From the NCBI GenBank assembly GCA_016800925.1, contig JABCPU010000183.1, positions 1-64,000 on the forward strand: a DNA stretch of 64,000 nucleotides, written 5' to 3'. A model generated the notes under the pieces. The model was not told where the DNA came from, did no database searches, and was given only the letters and a program-made list of their open reading frames with translations. Numbering within the stretch: the stretch's first letter is position 1; the number at the start of each line of letters is the position of its first letter. Of the stretch, positions 11,380 through 24,950 are shown piece by piece. Source of the DNA: Suillus spraguei. Lineage: Eukaryota; Basidiomycota; Agaricomycetes; Boletales; Suillaceae. The position numbers and the translations under genes are program-made.

Positions 11380-12420
11380 GAGATGCAAAAACCTCATAGA
11401 AACATGGCCAGCCAGCCACCGGCCAGTCCATGTAGAACACATGCTGGCCAAATATATAATAGATAGACTAGAACACTATAAAAGCCATGACCATGTAGAT
11501 CACATCCTGGCCAAAATTATATAGTCAACTATGTATAATAGATAGAGTAGTACATTGTAGAAGCCATGGCCAGTAGGATACATGCTGGCCCACCCCATAC
11601 AGTCCACAATATATATTAGATAGACTAGGACATTGTAAAAGCCATGACCATGTAGAACACATCCTGGCCAAAATTATATAGTCAACTATATATAATAGAT
11701 AGACTAGTACATTGTAGAAGCCATGGCCAGTAGGATACATGCTGGCCGACCCCATACAGTCCCCAATATACACTAGATAAACTAGGACATTATAAAAGCC
11801 ATGACCATGTAGAACACATGGTGGCCGAAATTATATAGTCAACTATATATAATAGAATCTAAGCTGGCCGACTGGTATTGAGTGTATAGGTTGTATCTCA
11901 CAATCAGCCACCATACCTCTACTTACATAGAGCTCAAGCTGGCTGGACATAAACATATGAACTCACTATTGGCCGCTGTGCTTCTCTGTAGAGCTTACAC
12001 TGGCTGGCTAGCATTGTAGATCTGAGCTCATAAACTACCCAATGAGATTCTGCAGTGTGCAGACACATGACAGGCTAGTATAGTACTCGTATCAACATAC
12101 TGGCCACTTTAAACTAGTGAGGTGGCAAGGATATATATATTGTCTATACTGCACATGTCAGGTTTCTGCTGCCTACAATATTGCACAGTATGTTTTATTA
12201 TCTAGCCAGCAGTATTCTACAGCATGTAGTCCCCACCTGGTCAGCCATATTCTACAGTATGTATACTCCCACCAGCCGAGACAGTGGTGATAATTAATTC
12301 TGCACTGGCCAGCCATGGACCCACATGATGTTAACTCCAGCAGGCCAGTGATATTTTCTTATTCTATATATTACAGCAAAGTCACAAGTGTATAATATAT
12401 ATCTTGCAGACCAGACATTT
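11380..12420. repeat. GGCCAGCC-rich repeat region
   Basis: AT-rich DNA is studded with GGCCAGC/GCTGGCC motifs and phrases such as CCATGACCATGTAGA. The same style of sequence recurs at 46190-46330 and 48690-50060. No reading frame or transposase motif is visible. Its 5' part is a tandem array (11470-11880). Confidence 0.7.
11470..11880. repeat. Tandem repeat, 157-bp period, about 2.6 copies
   Basis: The phrase GCCATGACCATGTAGA begins at 11484, 11641 and 11798, exactly 157 bp apart, with the intervening bases also matching. Confidence 0.9.
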
Positions 12421-13139
12421 CCACTAAGGAAGAAGAACTAAGCACTAAGTACACTACATATACTATAAATTCAAAATTCTCTTGGTAGGTTGTTTTGCCC
12501 TTGTAGAACGTCAAATTTCAGGCTTAGCCTTGACTGGCTTCTTGGACTTGCTTGAAGAAACCTCAGGCTCAGTCTTGGCCCTTTTGGAGTTTCGCAAAGT
12601 GACTTGAGTTCTCAATCTCTTCTCAGTCTGCTTCACTTCAACCTCCTCCATTTCAGCTTCCTCCTCTTCCTCTTCCTCCTCCTCCACTACCTCCTCTTCC
12701 TCTTCCTGTCTCTGCTCCCGCTCTTCCATCTCCACATCCTGAACCTTGGCTAACACCTCACCCTGCTTACCATCTGTATTTTCATCCTCCTTCTCAATAC
12801 TTTTCCTGCTGTCCCCTTCATCTTCATCTTCATCTTCCTCATTCTGTAGCAGCCTGTCTCTCATACAGCTCTCAATGATGCCCACTACAGAGCACATGAC
12901 CTCAGGCACTGCCTTTTCCAGGAGATGTAAGAATGACATATCAAAGAAAGAGTTGGCGAGGTAGGAAGGGGTATCCAAAGAGGCCTCATCTTCCTCATAC
13001 TCGATAACACATTTACACTCCCTGAAGAGCATACCCAATCCTAACACCACAGAGATAGCAGATGTTACTGTAGCAAGCAAAGTCATGCTGAGTGTCAACC
13101 CCCTGTTTTTGACAAGCATCTCATTACTGTCTGCAGTGG

Positions 13140-15042
13140 TGTAAAGATACAACCTAACCTGTGCTGTAGATAAACTACCTCCTAAGTTAGTATGTGTGGT
13201 CTTGCACTCCATCTAGTCTGCTTCACTTGCAAGGCAAGAGCATTCGACCCTAAAGGGGGATGCCTGTTAGTATGGTCAAGTTCAAGTCAAACCAGTGAGC
13301 GAAAGTAGCATCGTAGTCAGCGGTAGGTTGCCACAGTCAGCGATGATGTCGCTGGAACTAGTGTCATATGTAGCGGTGCTACCATGGTTGAGATAATACT
13401 TGAAATGTAGCATCAAGTGAGCGATAATGAGCAGTAAAGTCAGTGGTAGCGGTAAGGTGCGAGCGGTGCAAAGAAACAGTAAAGAAGGCCACGGTACTTT
13501 TAGCTAAAGTAGCGGTGCATGAGAAGTTCAGTCAAAATAGCAATCAAGAGTCCAGCAGTAATGGTGAACGAGCGTAATCGATTAACGAGCAGTAAGGAAA
13601 CTTTAAAGACTATGTCTACTACTGGGTAGATCCAGAGCTAGACACTAATCCTGACCTATAGTACATGCAATGGGGTAAAATCAGGTATCATATCGTGCAG
13701 GGTACACAGTGCTTATATCCTAAATTGTATGTACTCGGAATGCTCTAGGCGAGATCAGTAGTGCTTGAGTGCAGTAACCGCTGTATGTAAACATAGCGTG
13801 AGGCAACTGCGGCACAAGGCGACATGTAATAAGACTTGCCGTGGAATCAGTGATAATGGACATAAAACAAACAATGCACCAAATGGAGCTATGCGGACAC
13901 TGAAAGGACATGGGAGAACATCGGTACGTGGAATGTGGTGCAGCAGTCGGTATGGTGTGTGGTAAGCGTGAGATGCCACCAGCAATGCTAAAGGAGTAAG
14001 ATGGCCTTTGGACTGGTGGAGATTCCTATAGACGTGAGATGTGCACCAAAAGATACGGTTTTAAGGCCAGTGCCAATATGTTCATTACAGCAGTGTAACG
14101 AACATATTGGCACTGGGCTTAAAACCCTATATTTTGACACTCGTCTCACGTCTACAGGAGTCACCACTTGTCCATGGCCATCTTACCCCTTTAGCAGTAC
14201 TGGCGGCATCCCACGCTTACTGCACACTGTACTGACTGCCACACCACATTCCACAAACCAATGTCCTTCCATGTCCTTGCCACGTCCACATAGCTCCATT
14301 TGGTGCATAGTTTGTTTCCTGTTCATTATCACTGATTCCATGGCAAGCCTTATTACATGTTGCCTCGTGCCGCAGCGCCTCGCGCTATGTTTACTTATGG
14401 CGGTTACTACACTCCAGCGCTACTGATCTCGCCTAGAGTATTCCGAGTACATATGATTTAGGATATAAGCACTGCATACCCCGCACGATACAATACCTGA
14501 TTTTACACCCTTGCACGTACTATAGGTCAGGATTATTGTCTAGCTCTGGATCAACCCAGTAGTCTACATAGTCTTTAAAGTTTCCTTATCACTCATTAAT
14601 ACATCACACTCGTTCTCCGTTACCACTGGCATACCGCTGGACTTTTGACTGTTACTTTGATTGAACTTCTCACGCACTGCTACTTTACCGCTGAAAGTAC
14701 CGTGGACTTCTTTACTGTTTTCTTGCACCGCTTGCAACCTTACCGCTACTGCTGAGACCACCGCTCAACAATACTGTTACTGACCTTATCTTGCCCGCGG
14801 TAGCACCGCTATACACAACACTAGTTCCGGCGGCATCATCGCTGACCGCGGCAACTTACCGCTGACCATGACGTTTGTTTCGCACATAAGTTAGGCTTGA
14901 ACTTGACCATACTAATAGGCATCCCCCTTTAGGGTCGAACACTCTTGTTCTTACAAGTGAAGCAGACTAGACGGAGCGCAAGACTAACATACTAGTTTAG
15001 GCAGTGGTTTATCTACAGCCCAAGCTAGGTTGTATCTTTACA
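13140..15042. repeat. Inverted pair of family-C repeats (950 + 949 bp)
   Basis: 13140-14089 and 14094-15042 are inverted copies separated only by GCAG. The outer ends are TGTAAAGATACAACC and GGTTGTATCTTTACA. The whole unit is flanked by GTGG at 13136-13139 and 15043-15046, and removing it restores the family-B LTR sequence seen at 26830-26880. The right arm is almost identical to 1370-2318, while the left arm is visibly more diverged, so the arms differ in age. Confidence 0.8.
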
Positions 15043-15730
15043 GTGGCAACTGAAGAATTCCCTTATAGCAAGTATATAGCCTTTTTGCTCCACTAAAGCA
15101 GAACTGTACTTCTTCCGCGAACCCTTACCAGATCCTCACACCAATGTCTCCATGTCCTGTCCAAATCCATCTAGATCCATTGGTGCATAGTTACTTCACT
15201 TCCGCCGTTACTAAATCTATGGCAGGATTTACCTTGCATCTCAAGGGGCCGCTGCACGCTGTGCGCCTCTTAGTCGCTACCAGACTCACCTAATAATCTC
15301 GTATGCGCTTGAATATGTTAAAAGGACTCAACATACATACCATTACCATTACATCCCATTACATCCCTTCACTTGGACTTAGTATCAGAATGCTCGCTAG
15401 TTGAATCTATTTGCTTTTGAACCTTTCTCCATTCGAATCCCGCTCATTGATTTAACCGCCAGTAACTTAACCGCTCGAAGTACCGCACAACCTTCGACTT
15501 TGCTACTCATAACCGGACCATGGCCAGTGACCTTGCTGGGTCGCTACTCCTTTCACCACCTCTTTCTTCAACTTCCTCGCTCATACGGAACTACCACTAC
15601 CGCTACCGCTGCCACACCACAGGTAGTAGTACTATATTCATTTCACAGAAGTCACTTTTGTTCTTGCTCTCGCTAGCTAACCACTGCAGCTATTCTTACC
15701 ACACAAGTACCGCTGACATCACACTAGTAC

Positions 15731-16203
15731 TGTTACGAACTGGGGTGGCATCACCAGTGACAGTGAGAAGACACAGACGGTCTGCTGGGAAGTTCTACAA
15801 TGTCCAGAAGAGGACAAGGTGAAAGTACAAGGAACGCGTTCTGAGTATGATCAAGGGTTTGGCCTCAAAGACAAGTCTAAGAGGTTCTACGAGAATAGAG
15901 ACTAAGGCTAAGGAGTGCTTAGTCTTAGAGACGATTCAGGACGATTTAGGTTGGAGACCTAAGTGAAGGAGATTCCAGGTAAAACCCAGTAAGATTAAAG
16001 TAAGGAATCTACTACAAGTACACTGTGCTTATATAGGTACGTATATGCGCACAGACCAAGAGAGGCGTGAGAAAGTAAATGCGTATCCAAATAAGGAAGG
16101 CAACTATAGTACAGATGCGTTGAGCATATGAGTCAGAGTCATGTTACGTAATATACGAAGTAAAGGGAGTAGAAAATGAATAGGGGCACGTATGATTGTA
16201 ACA
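15731..16203 (-). repeat. 3' LTR of chromovirus copy 1
   Basis: The 473-bp LTR starts TGTTACAATC and ends TTCGTAACA on the minus strand. It differs from its partner at 24963-25435 at about 11 sites, all C/T or G/A, nearly all at CpG. Confidence 0.95.
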
Positions 16204-16235
16204 TTACCCCCTTTTTACACGTAAAGTCACCGACT

Positions 16236-19027
16236 TTAGTCATCCTGGTTCTCATAGTAAACGGGGTCATCACTATACTCGTAGTCCTCGTCAGCAAAGG
16301 ATCCACTCCTCATATACGCGGCTTCTTCAACGCCGGCGCGTTGCTTAGCGTCCCTTCTTTTCTCTGCTTGAATTCGTTCATCGTCAAGCTGTTGCTCCCA
16401 CGAACGAAGCGCATCGTAGAATCCATTGTCTTTCCAGGTTAACATAAACAGAGGAGTACCGACTCGTCGAGGACAATAAATGGAAAGATGGGTAGGCGAC
16501 CAATACCTGCAAACCTTGCACTGGTATTCCGCACAGTTCTTTTGACGATGTCCAAGTAGTCCACAGATGCGACATTTCATGTTTTCATCGGGGTTGGAAA
16601 TGGATTTACATAATGGCGATGGTGAAATGATGGGTGTGGGACTAGTAGATCTGGCGCGCTTCTTCCCCTTATTCTTTCTCATACGTTTTAAGGCAAGGGT
16701 GTTGGTGCATCTAAGTTGCGCCTGTTGAGCAGGGGAAAGGGCATATGCTGATGTGGGAAGATCAGGGGTGGTTCCTTGTTCGGCAATCACAAGAAGTTCA
16801 TCAGAGGAAGAGGGGGAAGTGATGCCAAAATCTTTTACTAAGACTGGCGAGACAGGATCCATTGGACCAAATGATGATGGGATAGACATGGGAGGGTGGA
16901 TATGAAGGTCCCGAAGTTGAGGCCCGAGTGCCACTAATTCAGTAACAGGAATCCCTAATTGTTTAGCCACTTCACACTGCTTTTCTGTGCAGGGCTCATA
17001 CAGCCATCCGGGATGGTCGTGAGAGACTATAATGGGGGGCGGTGAAGTCGGTTGTTCGATAGGGGATGGGGTACGAGGGGAAGCGAGGTCAGCTTACGTT
17101 TGCTGTAGATCAGTGATGGCTTCTTCAACTAAATTTCTGGCTGCTCTGGTTTCGACGACTGATTGCTGGATGGATTCGACGACCGAGTTGGTAAGCTGTC
17201 TGATCTCCTGGACAGCAGCACATAAGCCAGTAAAGGTGTCAAGACTAGAATACATGCGTGAAGAAGAGGGTGCTGGGATAGGAAGTGGCATATCTTCCTG
17301 CGGAGAGGGAGGTCGAGCAACACCTGCTCGACGTTCGGCCACGATGTGAATAGCTTCTTCAACATCGCTTTTAAAAGAATTGGGAAGCAACAGCATAGCA
17401 TAAGAATGAATATGTTTTTGGAGATGTAGGAAGTGTTGACGGTATGTAATATCTGTGGTTTCATTGGCTGAGGCTTCAATGAGAGCGGCAGTATGGATAA
17501 TGTTGACGAGGAGGAGGGCCGGGAAGTGTCATATACCGTACATTCAGGTCTGATCCATGGACATCTGGACACCCAATCAACATCTATCCATATCTAATCC
17601 ATATCCATATCCGACTCAGTCCATCCATCCGATCTGATCCACTCATCCGATCCATGTCCATATCCGATCCGTGTCCATATCCGATCCATGCTCATATCCG
17701 AAACTATTCCCGCGCACCTGCGCGTTACTCCTTTTAGGTTAATACCTGTGTCCGGCTTTTGGTTATCTCTGCACCTCTGGCTTTCGGTTATCTTGACTTC
17801 CATCTTGATAAGATATTTCGTACAAGTCTTATTTCCGAGTTCATAGCCTTGTGTTCCGCAATGCCTCAAACATAGCCTCGGACTATCCTTACTTGCCTTC
17901 CGGCATGCTACCTACAGTATATAAACTTGTAGTACAACTCCTGCAGACCTCAGTCTGATTCATTGTTCCTACTTCTGTATATTCCTTTGATTACTCTGTA
18001 TCCTGTTATCATGTCTATATAACTCCATCTCCGTTCTTGCACTTGGGCTCCGGCCCTTGTAAGCTTCCGACTCAGGCCTATGGGATCACTCCCTAGGCCG
18101 GAGCTTTGATCCTATGTCATATAATCTTTTCGGACTTCATCCATCTCCATCTATCATCTGTTTCACCTCCGACTCTACCGTTGGTAGTCTTATACTGTCT
18201 GTTTCTATTCCGGACCTTGTCCGGAGTAGTCTATACTATCTCTACACCATATCCGGACCTACTCCTCTCTAGTAGCCAACACTTCCTCTAAGATCCACAG
18301 AGCTATGCTCCTCCGCTCCTCCGCTCCTCCGCTCCTCCGCTCCTCCGCTCCTCCGCTCCTCTGCTCCTCCGCTCCTCTGCTCCTCCGCTCCTCCGAGCTC
18401 TGGACCTTCGGACCCCTAGTCCTCCGGATCCATCCTATCCTATCCTCTGACATCTATGAATCGTCTTTCCCTCCGGAGCTCTGCTCCTATCCTGCCCTGG
18501 ACTTTGTCCAGCGGACCATCCTTCATCTGTTCGACTTGGAACTTGTTCCAGTAGTGTTACCACTACTCCCTACCTTCCGGAAATAGTTCCGGCGCATTCC
18601 CGCACTCATCCGGAAGTCCATCGAAGCTCTGTCGAGCTATCCTGCCTTAGAGTTCGTCCGGACCCTCCATCCGGACTCCACCAGAACTCTCCCCTGGACT
18701 TCATCCGAAATTAAGGGCACATACTCGGGTAAGGGGCACAGCGTACGAGCTGAGGCCAAGCCCCTTTGACTTACAACCCTCCGGTACAACCCCATGTAAG
18801 ACCAGGACTTCTTACTAATCTCTGGTTTTGCATGGTCGTAACAGGAAGGCACCTTTTTCTGTGAGGATTCTTTCAATTTCAAGGGCGTGTCCTTCACATA
18901 GAAGGGCGGCTTCGATATAAGAGGTATTGTCGATTTCAGTGGCAAGGGTTCCATAATGCCCTGCTTCAGAGTCGGAGTCATTGTTGGCAATAGTGACGGG
19001 GGTGATGTATGCAGTGGGGAAAGACAT
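16236..19027 (-). pseudogene. Extra zinc-knuckle ORF of chromovirus copy 1, broken
   Basis: This matches the intact 487-residue ORF of copy 2. The start is at 19027 (MSFPTAYITPVTIA) and the end YYENQDD-stop at 16236. It is cut by the solo LTR at 17527-18843, inserted after LTEKGAF, and by a TAA after LQQT near 17094. The C-terminal part keeps both zinc knuckles, CRICGLLGHRQKNC (CX2CX4HX4C) and CKVCRYWSPTHLSIYC (CX2CX6HX4C), and the acidic end. See the copy-2 entry for possible roles. Confidence 0.85.
17527..18843 (+). mobile_element. Solo LTR (family D, long form), 5-bp target duplication
   Basis: A 1317-bp insertion runs from TGTCATATACCG to GGTCGTAACA, flanked by GGAAG at 17522-17526 and 18844-18848. 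It interrupts the extra ORF of chromovirus copy 1 and contains a CTCCTCCG-type microsatellite at 18304-18395. Strand is set by convention, because no internal region is attached. Confidence 0.95.
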
Positions 19028-19082
19028 TTGAAACGGCATTAGTTGATCAAGTGCTAGTGCGAGTTGATTGACTGAAGGATAA

Positions 19083-22000
19083 TCAGAGGGCGTGTTGCTG
19101 CTTATAAGCATTCAGAATTCGAGAGGAGTTCTTCAAGTTCTTTTCCGGGAGCCATTCGTTATCTCCTGATGAATATCCTTTCCAGGAAACGAGATAGCGT
19201 CGGCGAGTGCCGGTTCCTTTGTGAGAAAGGATTGCTTCTATTTCATATTCTTCTTCTTCTTCGATGATGTCAGGTGGTGGTTCAGGGAAGTGCGGACCAT
19301 GTACGTCTGTTTCGCTATAGGACGATAAGACAGAAGCGTGGAATGTAGGATGAATTTTCCACTGCAGAGGGAGTTTGAGTGTGAACGTGATAGGTGATAA
19401 GACATAGATGATCGGGAAAGGTCCGTATCGTTTTGGCGCAAGTTTCCTTGATGGGAGTTTGAGTCTAAGATTGGCAGCAGATAACCAAACCTTATCTCCG
19501 ATCTTCCATGGAATGTACTTATCTCCTCGGGATCGTTCGGCCATTGTTTGCATTGCAATGTTATGGCAAGTGATTGCTTCTTCTCTTATCTTCTGCAGAG
19601 ATCGTACTTGATCTTCTGCTGTGGGGACTGATGAATCAGGGATAAGGTGAGTGTCATATACCATACTTCTAATCTCAGATCCGATCGTTTCCATATCTGT
19701 CCAGTCCACAGATCCTGTCCGGACCACCCATCCGAATGTACTCACTTCTCGCACCTTAACTCCCTTGTGTATATCTGCATCTATCTCCTTTCGTCATTCC
19801 TCCTGTTTCTGGTATTCCGGCTGTTTATATTTCTGTCCTGTGTTACTGATCCGTTTCCTGTGTTCATTTCCGATTCATGCTTACTGATCCGCTGTGCATT
19901 AACTAATAGACTTCCGTTACACTTCGTACATAGCCCTCGGTCCTGGACTTGCTGATTATCCGTCTTAGATACTTACAGTATATAAACCACTTGTAGATCT
20001 CTGTAGAACCTTAGTTCGAATATCATCTTAGATTCTACTCATTCTGTTTCCTCTGGACTTAAGCTACTTTCCGCTTTAAGTCACCTTCCGAGACTTAGGA
20101 TTGATTCCTATAGTCTATATCTCCGACTCTATCTTCGGATAGTCTACCTCCGTTAGTTTCTAGTTAGGAACTCATTCCGAAGCTAGCCTTAATCTCTGTC
20201 CTCTTCTTACGTTCCGAATAACCTTTGGACATATCATATCCGATACCTTCAGACACCCGGATCCGTCACACAACTCCTTCCGGGTCTTCGGACGAATAAC
20301 TCCTCCCTGAAATAAGGGGCATTACTCGAGAAAGGGGCACAGTGCACGAACTGAGGCCAAAGCCCTTCGGATCTCTCTACCCTTGAGTACGGTCTTAACA
20401 GTGAGGGATAGCGCGTGGTTCATATCCCATCATCAAATAAAAGGGTGATGCATTTCTTGCATTGTGTTTTCGGTGATTGTGAACAAATTCGGCGATTGGT
20501 AGGTGTTCTACCCAATCTTCAGGATTGTTGCGACAATAGATGCATAGGTATGTTTCAAGTTCCTGATTAAGCCTTTCTGTTTGACCATCAGTCTGAGGGT
20601 GATAAGCTGTGGATGGAGCAATCGCGTAGTTAAGAAGTCGGGCAAGTTCCTTAGAGAAGCGAGATAGGAATTGCGGGCCTTGATCCGAGATGACTTTGTC
20701 ATGGAGTCCAAATCATCGGTAGACATGTTTCAAGAATAGCTTAGCAATCCCTTCGGAAGTGACGGTTTTCAGACAAGGGATAATAATTACCCCCTTCATA
20801 AGGCCATGGTCTAACACGACCATGATACTATCAAAGCCGCCAGAGACAGGGAGGTCAGTGATAAGGTCAACAGAAACCTGAGAAAAGGGACGAGTCGCCG
20901 AGGACGGTATCGGGGCAAGTGGGGGGCGAACAGGATGTGTGTCGGCTTTCATTTGCTGACACAGCGCACAACCTTCCACGTATTTCCGAATATAAGAGCC
21001 CATAGCAGGCCACCAGGCTTCTCTTTTGACGAGTTCTTCAGTTTTGAATCTACCGGGGTGTCCCACAGTAGGATGATCATGGTACTGTTTCAGGATATCA
21101 GGACGATGTGCCGGTGGAATGTAAGCACAATTCTTAAAATAGAGGACGTTCTCCTCAATCTTCCAATCAGAAAGTGCCGACTTCATAGGGGGAAGACACA
21201 TGCCATCAAGGGCATCGGACGCTGTTCTGAAGACAGGGTTGTCGAGGGGGTCAGAGGATGACAAAACATCCTTCAGGTCAGTATCGATGAGACGAACAAA
21301 TAGAGCGTCAGGGAGGAGGGTCTGGTCCTTGTTATCGTCTTTGCCGGAGTCGTAGTCGGGCCGACGGGATAGTGCATCAGGTATTGCTAATTTAGTACCT
21401 GCAACGTGATGCAATTCAATGTCATAGATAGACAAAATCAATTGCCAACGGGCTTGGCGACGGGTAAGCTTCTGTGCACTTCTAAAGTACAGAAGATTCT
21501 TGTGGTCAGTGAATACCAGGACGGGGTGTGGGTTTCCTTCAAGATAATGACGCCATTCGTTCAATGCCCGTATTACGGCAAGGAGTTCCTGATCAAAGAT
21601 CTGGTAGTTTCGTTCTGCGGGGTTCAAAGACTGTGAGAGATATGCACATGGGTGATAAACACCATTCTCATCAGTCTGCAAGAGAACTCCGCCAGTTGCT
21701 ACAAGCGAAGCGTCGGTAGCAATAGCAAATTGTTGGGAAGGATCAGGGTTATGGAGTACTGGTTGGGATGTAAAGCGTCGTTTCAGTTCTTCGAAGGTGT
21801 CCATGCATTCGGTTGACCAATTAAAGGCCTTATCTTTCTTTGTTAAATTGATAAGAGGTCGGGCGATGTCAGAACAGTGGGAAATGAACGTGCGGTAGAA
21901 GTTGCAAAAACCTAGGAATGACCGAACATCTTTTACAGATTTCGGGACTGGCCATTCGGAGATTCCCTTGGTTTTGGCGGTATCCATAGCAACTTGTCCG

Positions 22001-23930
22001 GGACGAATTATCATTCCGAGGTATTCCACTTCTTCTGCATCGAAGGTGCATTTCTCCGGTTTTAAGAACAGATGTTCTTTTCGTATCTTCATCAAAACCC
22101 GTCTGGTTCGTTCACGATGTTCTGCCATTGTTGTAGAGAAAATCAGGATATCGTCCATGTAGATAACCATCCATCCTTTGTTGATTTCCTGTTGGAAGGT
22201 GTGATTCATATATGCTTGGAAAGTTGCCGGTGAATTGCAGAGGCCAAAGAACATGACGTTCGGTTCAAAAAGGCCGAATTCCGTAGTAAAAGCAGCTTTC
22301 CAGCAATCATCGGGCTAGATGCGAATATTGTTATAACCGGACCGGATATCCATTTTTGTAAAGAACTGTGCGTTATGAAGGCGTGCGACAAGGGAGATAG
22401 GGAGTGGAAGCGGATAGGCGTTCTTGACTGTCCAATCATTGATGTAGCGATAATCTTGACAGGGACGCAGTTCTCCACTCTTCTTTCCCACAAAGAAGAA
22501 ACCACTGGCTTGGGGTGACTTTGATTCTGAGATAAAACCTTTCGCAACGTTTTCATCGATAAACGTTTTGACGGCAGCACATTCTTTTTCTGATAGCGGG
22601 TAAACCTTAGACGTACGGGGAATGAAACCGGGTTTAGTATCAATCCGATGATCAATACCAGGGCGTTCGGGGGGTAGTTTGTTCAGTCCGTCCTTAGCAA
22701 AGATGTCTGCAAAGTCATGCAAATAGTCCGGGACCAATTCTTCAAAGGATTTCTTTTTCTTTTCCTTCTCATCCGTGGCGAATTCTTGAGCTTTGTTACT
22801 GTATTTCGGAAGGGGAATTGTGGAGTGGTTGGAGAGCTGTTCAAATCGAGAAGTTCCATCATGTGTGAGGGGCGTGTCCATGGAGACTTCTTCTATGATT
22901 CTCATGCTAACTCCATTGGTGTCATATTCCACAAGAAATTCTCCATCGCCAAGTTCATAGGAGGAAATTCCACGGACTTCTGGCGTGTGCCAGACATCTT
23001 GCATTGTGTCAAATTGCTCATCATCCTCTGTTGGGATCAACGAGGGCACGGGTTCTTCTTTATCAGGGATTTCTTCAATCGAAGCTGACAGAGTTTTCGG
23101 GGGGACGTAGAACTTTGATAATTTCAGTATGTTGGTGTCTCGTCCTGGTATCTCTTCTTCTGCTTTTCTTTTTCCATACTTCTGTTCTTCTATTGGCCGT
23201 TGCTCAATAGGTTCTTGTCCGACCCGATACTCAGGTTCAGATTCATTCTTGTGCTTTTCTGCACGAGGAATTGGGGATACTGGTCGTGGTAGTTGTACAT
23301 GGGGAATGGGATCGGTGGTACACGGGGTTTGTTCTTCCAGTTCGGGGCCTTTAGAAATTGAAGGGATTACGAGAGGTCTTGGAAGTCGGGAATATTGCCA
23401 TTTCTTAGAATGGCAATTAAAGGCTGGAGGTAATCCATTCTTCTTTTGATCCGTATCCATATCAATTTCAATTTCTTCTGATTTCGTTGTTCAGGGAAGG
23501 ACGAGTGTTTCAGCAGCCCAATCTATACTTGGGTTCATTGCGCGTAACCACGGGATTCCCAGAAGGATCTGATCCCGTCTTCCTAGTTTGGTGATATTGA
23601 ATTTGCCATACATGGTTCGTTCATCAATTTTGACCACTAGGAGGCAGTAGTGTGTGATTGGTCCTCCTTTAATAAGAGTTCCATCAGCCGTAGTAACTCG
23701 AAATGGTGTTTTGAGTTTTCATCGTGTGATTTGATGGAGTTTCACAAACTCTTCAGAGATGAACGTTCTGGCTGCGCCTGAATCAATTACAGCGGTGGTT
23801 TCAACGGATTGTAAACGGGTATGTGAGTGAAGGGTGATAGGGACGCGAAGTTCTTTTCTTTCACCTACAGCACGTACAAGTCTTAGTAATACATTGGGAG
23901 AAACATATGTCGAGTCTTTGTTTCTCCACG
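19083..23930 (-). pseudogene. Pol of chromovirus copy 1 (PR-RT-RH-IN-chromodomain), broken
   Basis: The order on the minus strand is a protease with DSGAARTFIS, reverse transcriptase with IYMDDILIF, RNase H with the TDHKNLLYF block, integrase with an HHCC finger ending CALCQQ followed by ISDQGPQF and QTDGQTERLNQELE, and a C-terminal chromodomain (YEIEAILSHKG, YLVSWKGYSSGDNEWLPE). Stops lie near 23718, 23491, 22315 and 20713, mostly C-to-T changes of Arg codons. A solo LTR (19652-20400) splits the integrase after EPRAIPH. The integrase and chromodomain classify it as a chromovirus. Protein ends QQHAL-stop at 19083. Confidence 0.95.
19652..20400 (+). mobile_element. Solo LTR (family D, short form), 5-bp target duplication
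   Basis: A 749-bp insertion runs from TGTCATATACCA to GGTCTTAACA, flanked by GTGAG at 19647-19651 and 20401-20405. It lies inside the integrase region of chromovirus copy 1. It is the same subfamily as 36249-37017 but in the opposite orientation. Confidence 0.95.
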
Positions 23931-24764
23931 TTAAAAATCCGCGACAATCCGCCTCACAGTTTCTTCATCATCTTCCCCTTCTTTGACTTCAGTTTGTCGG
24001 AGCGGGGTCTTCTTCTTTCTGTCGGGACAATTATGAATGTGATGTCCTGTCTTCTTGCATCCGAAGCATTGTCCCTTCTTCATGCATTCGGATCTCTCCG
24101 TGTTGGAGATTCGATCTATGACCATTGCATTGGAATCATGGTTCGGTATGTAACGTGCATTTCCATAGTTCTTCTTCTGTTGTGGAGCATGACGTGTCCT
24201 CATGGCTTGAAGGCGATGATGGGAGTTGTCAATGGAAATGCATTGCAGCACAACATCTCAGAACACTTCTGAGACATCTCCTAGTGCAAAAAGCTTTGTA
24301 AGGATGCCCCAATTCAGGCCATCTTGGAAGAATTGGATCTTCGTTGTGTTATCGGTGATATGAGCCTTGGCTGCAAGTGCCTCAAAATCAGCAATGTAGG
24401 TGTGAAGATCTCCACTTCCTTGTTTGAGGTCCCTGAGTTTCACGAGTGTGGTTCCTTTAGTATCCACTGGGTCGAAGGCTTCTTTGAAGCTTTTCATAAA
24501 ATCCACCATTGTCCCATAACCAACTTTTTGTCTAGAGGTGTCGGTTGATTGAGCATGGTCAAGGAATTGCTCTTTCCAGGATTTGGCATTCCTTTTGGTC
24601 ATAAAGGATGTTATGAAAATGATCTTCTGTTTGTCGGTAGTGTAAAGCTTTTCGTTGATATCGAAGTGAAGATTACATGACTGGATAAATTCGCGAGAAT
24701 TGTCGCGATCTCCATCAAAAGCGGCTGGCTGGCCGATCTTGTATTCGAATTCTTTGGTCGCCAT
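23931..24764 (-). pseudogene. Gag of chromovirus copy 1, one premature stop
   Basis: The start is at 24764 (MATKEFEYKIGQPAAFDG), and the frame of 277 codons ends TAA at 23931. A TGA at 24258-24260 stands where copy 2 has AGA. A C-terminal zinc knuckle CFGCKKTGHHIHNC has the standard CX2CX4HX4C spacing and is followed by a basic stretch. Gag forms the particle and packages element RNA. Pol begins in the -1 frame across the gag stop. Confidence 0.9.
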
Positions 24765-24950
24765 ATTTGGTGATTCGTCTGGTGAGTTATACTTTCTCAA
24801 TGCCTACACGCGCTGTCTTGCTGTCCGTTAGAGCTTGTCTTCTGTCAGAGGGCTGCTCTTGACAATCGGTTTAGCGTACGCATACGCTTATCTGCTTATC
24901 TAAGCAATCAGGGTTCGGGGTCGAAGACTGGATAGTCGACGATTCAGATG

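Noticed and set aside
12746..12964. Ser-rich plus-strand frame
   Set aside because: It is the antisense of the Glu-rich acidic tract in the unknown minus-strand gene.
18304..18395. Possible CRISPR-like array (CTCCTCCG units)
   Set aside because: Units are 8-10 bp without spacers, a microsatellite inside an LTR in a eukaryotic genome.
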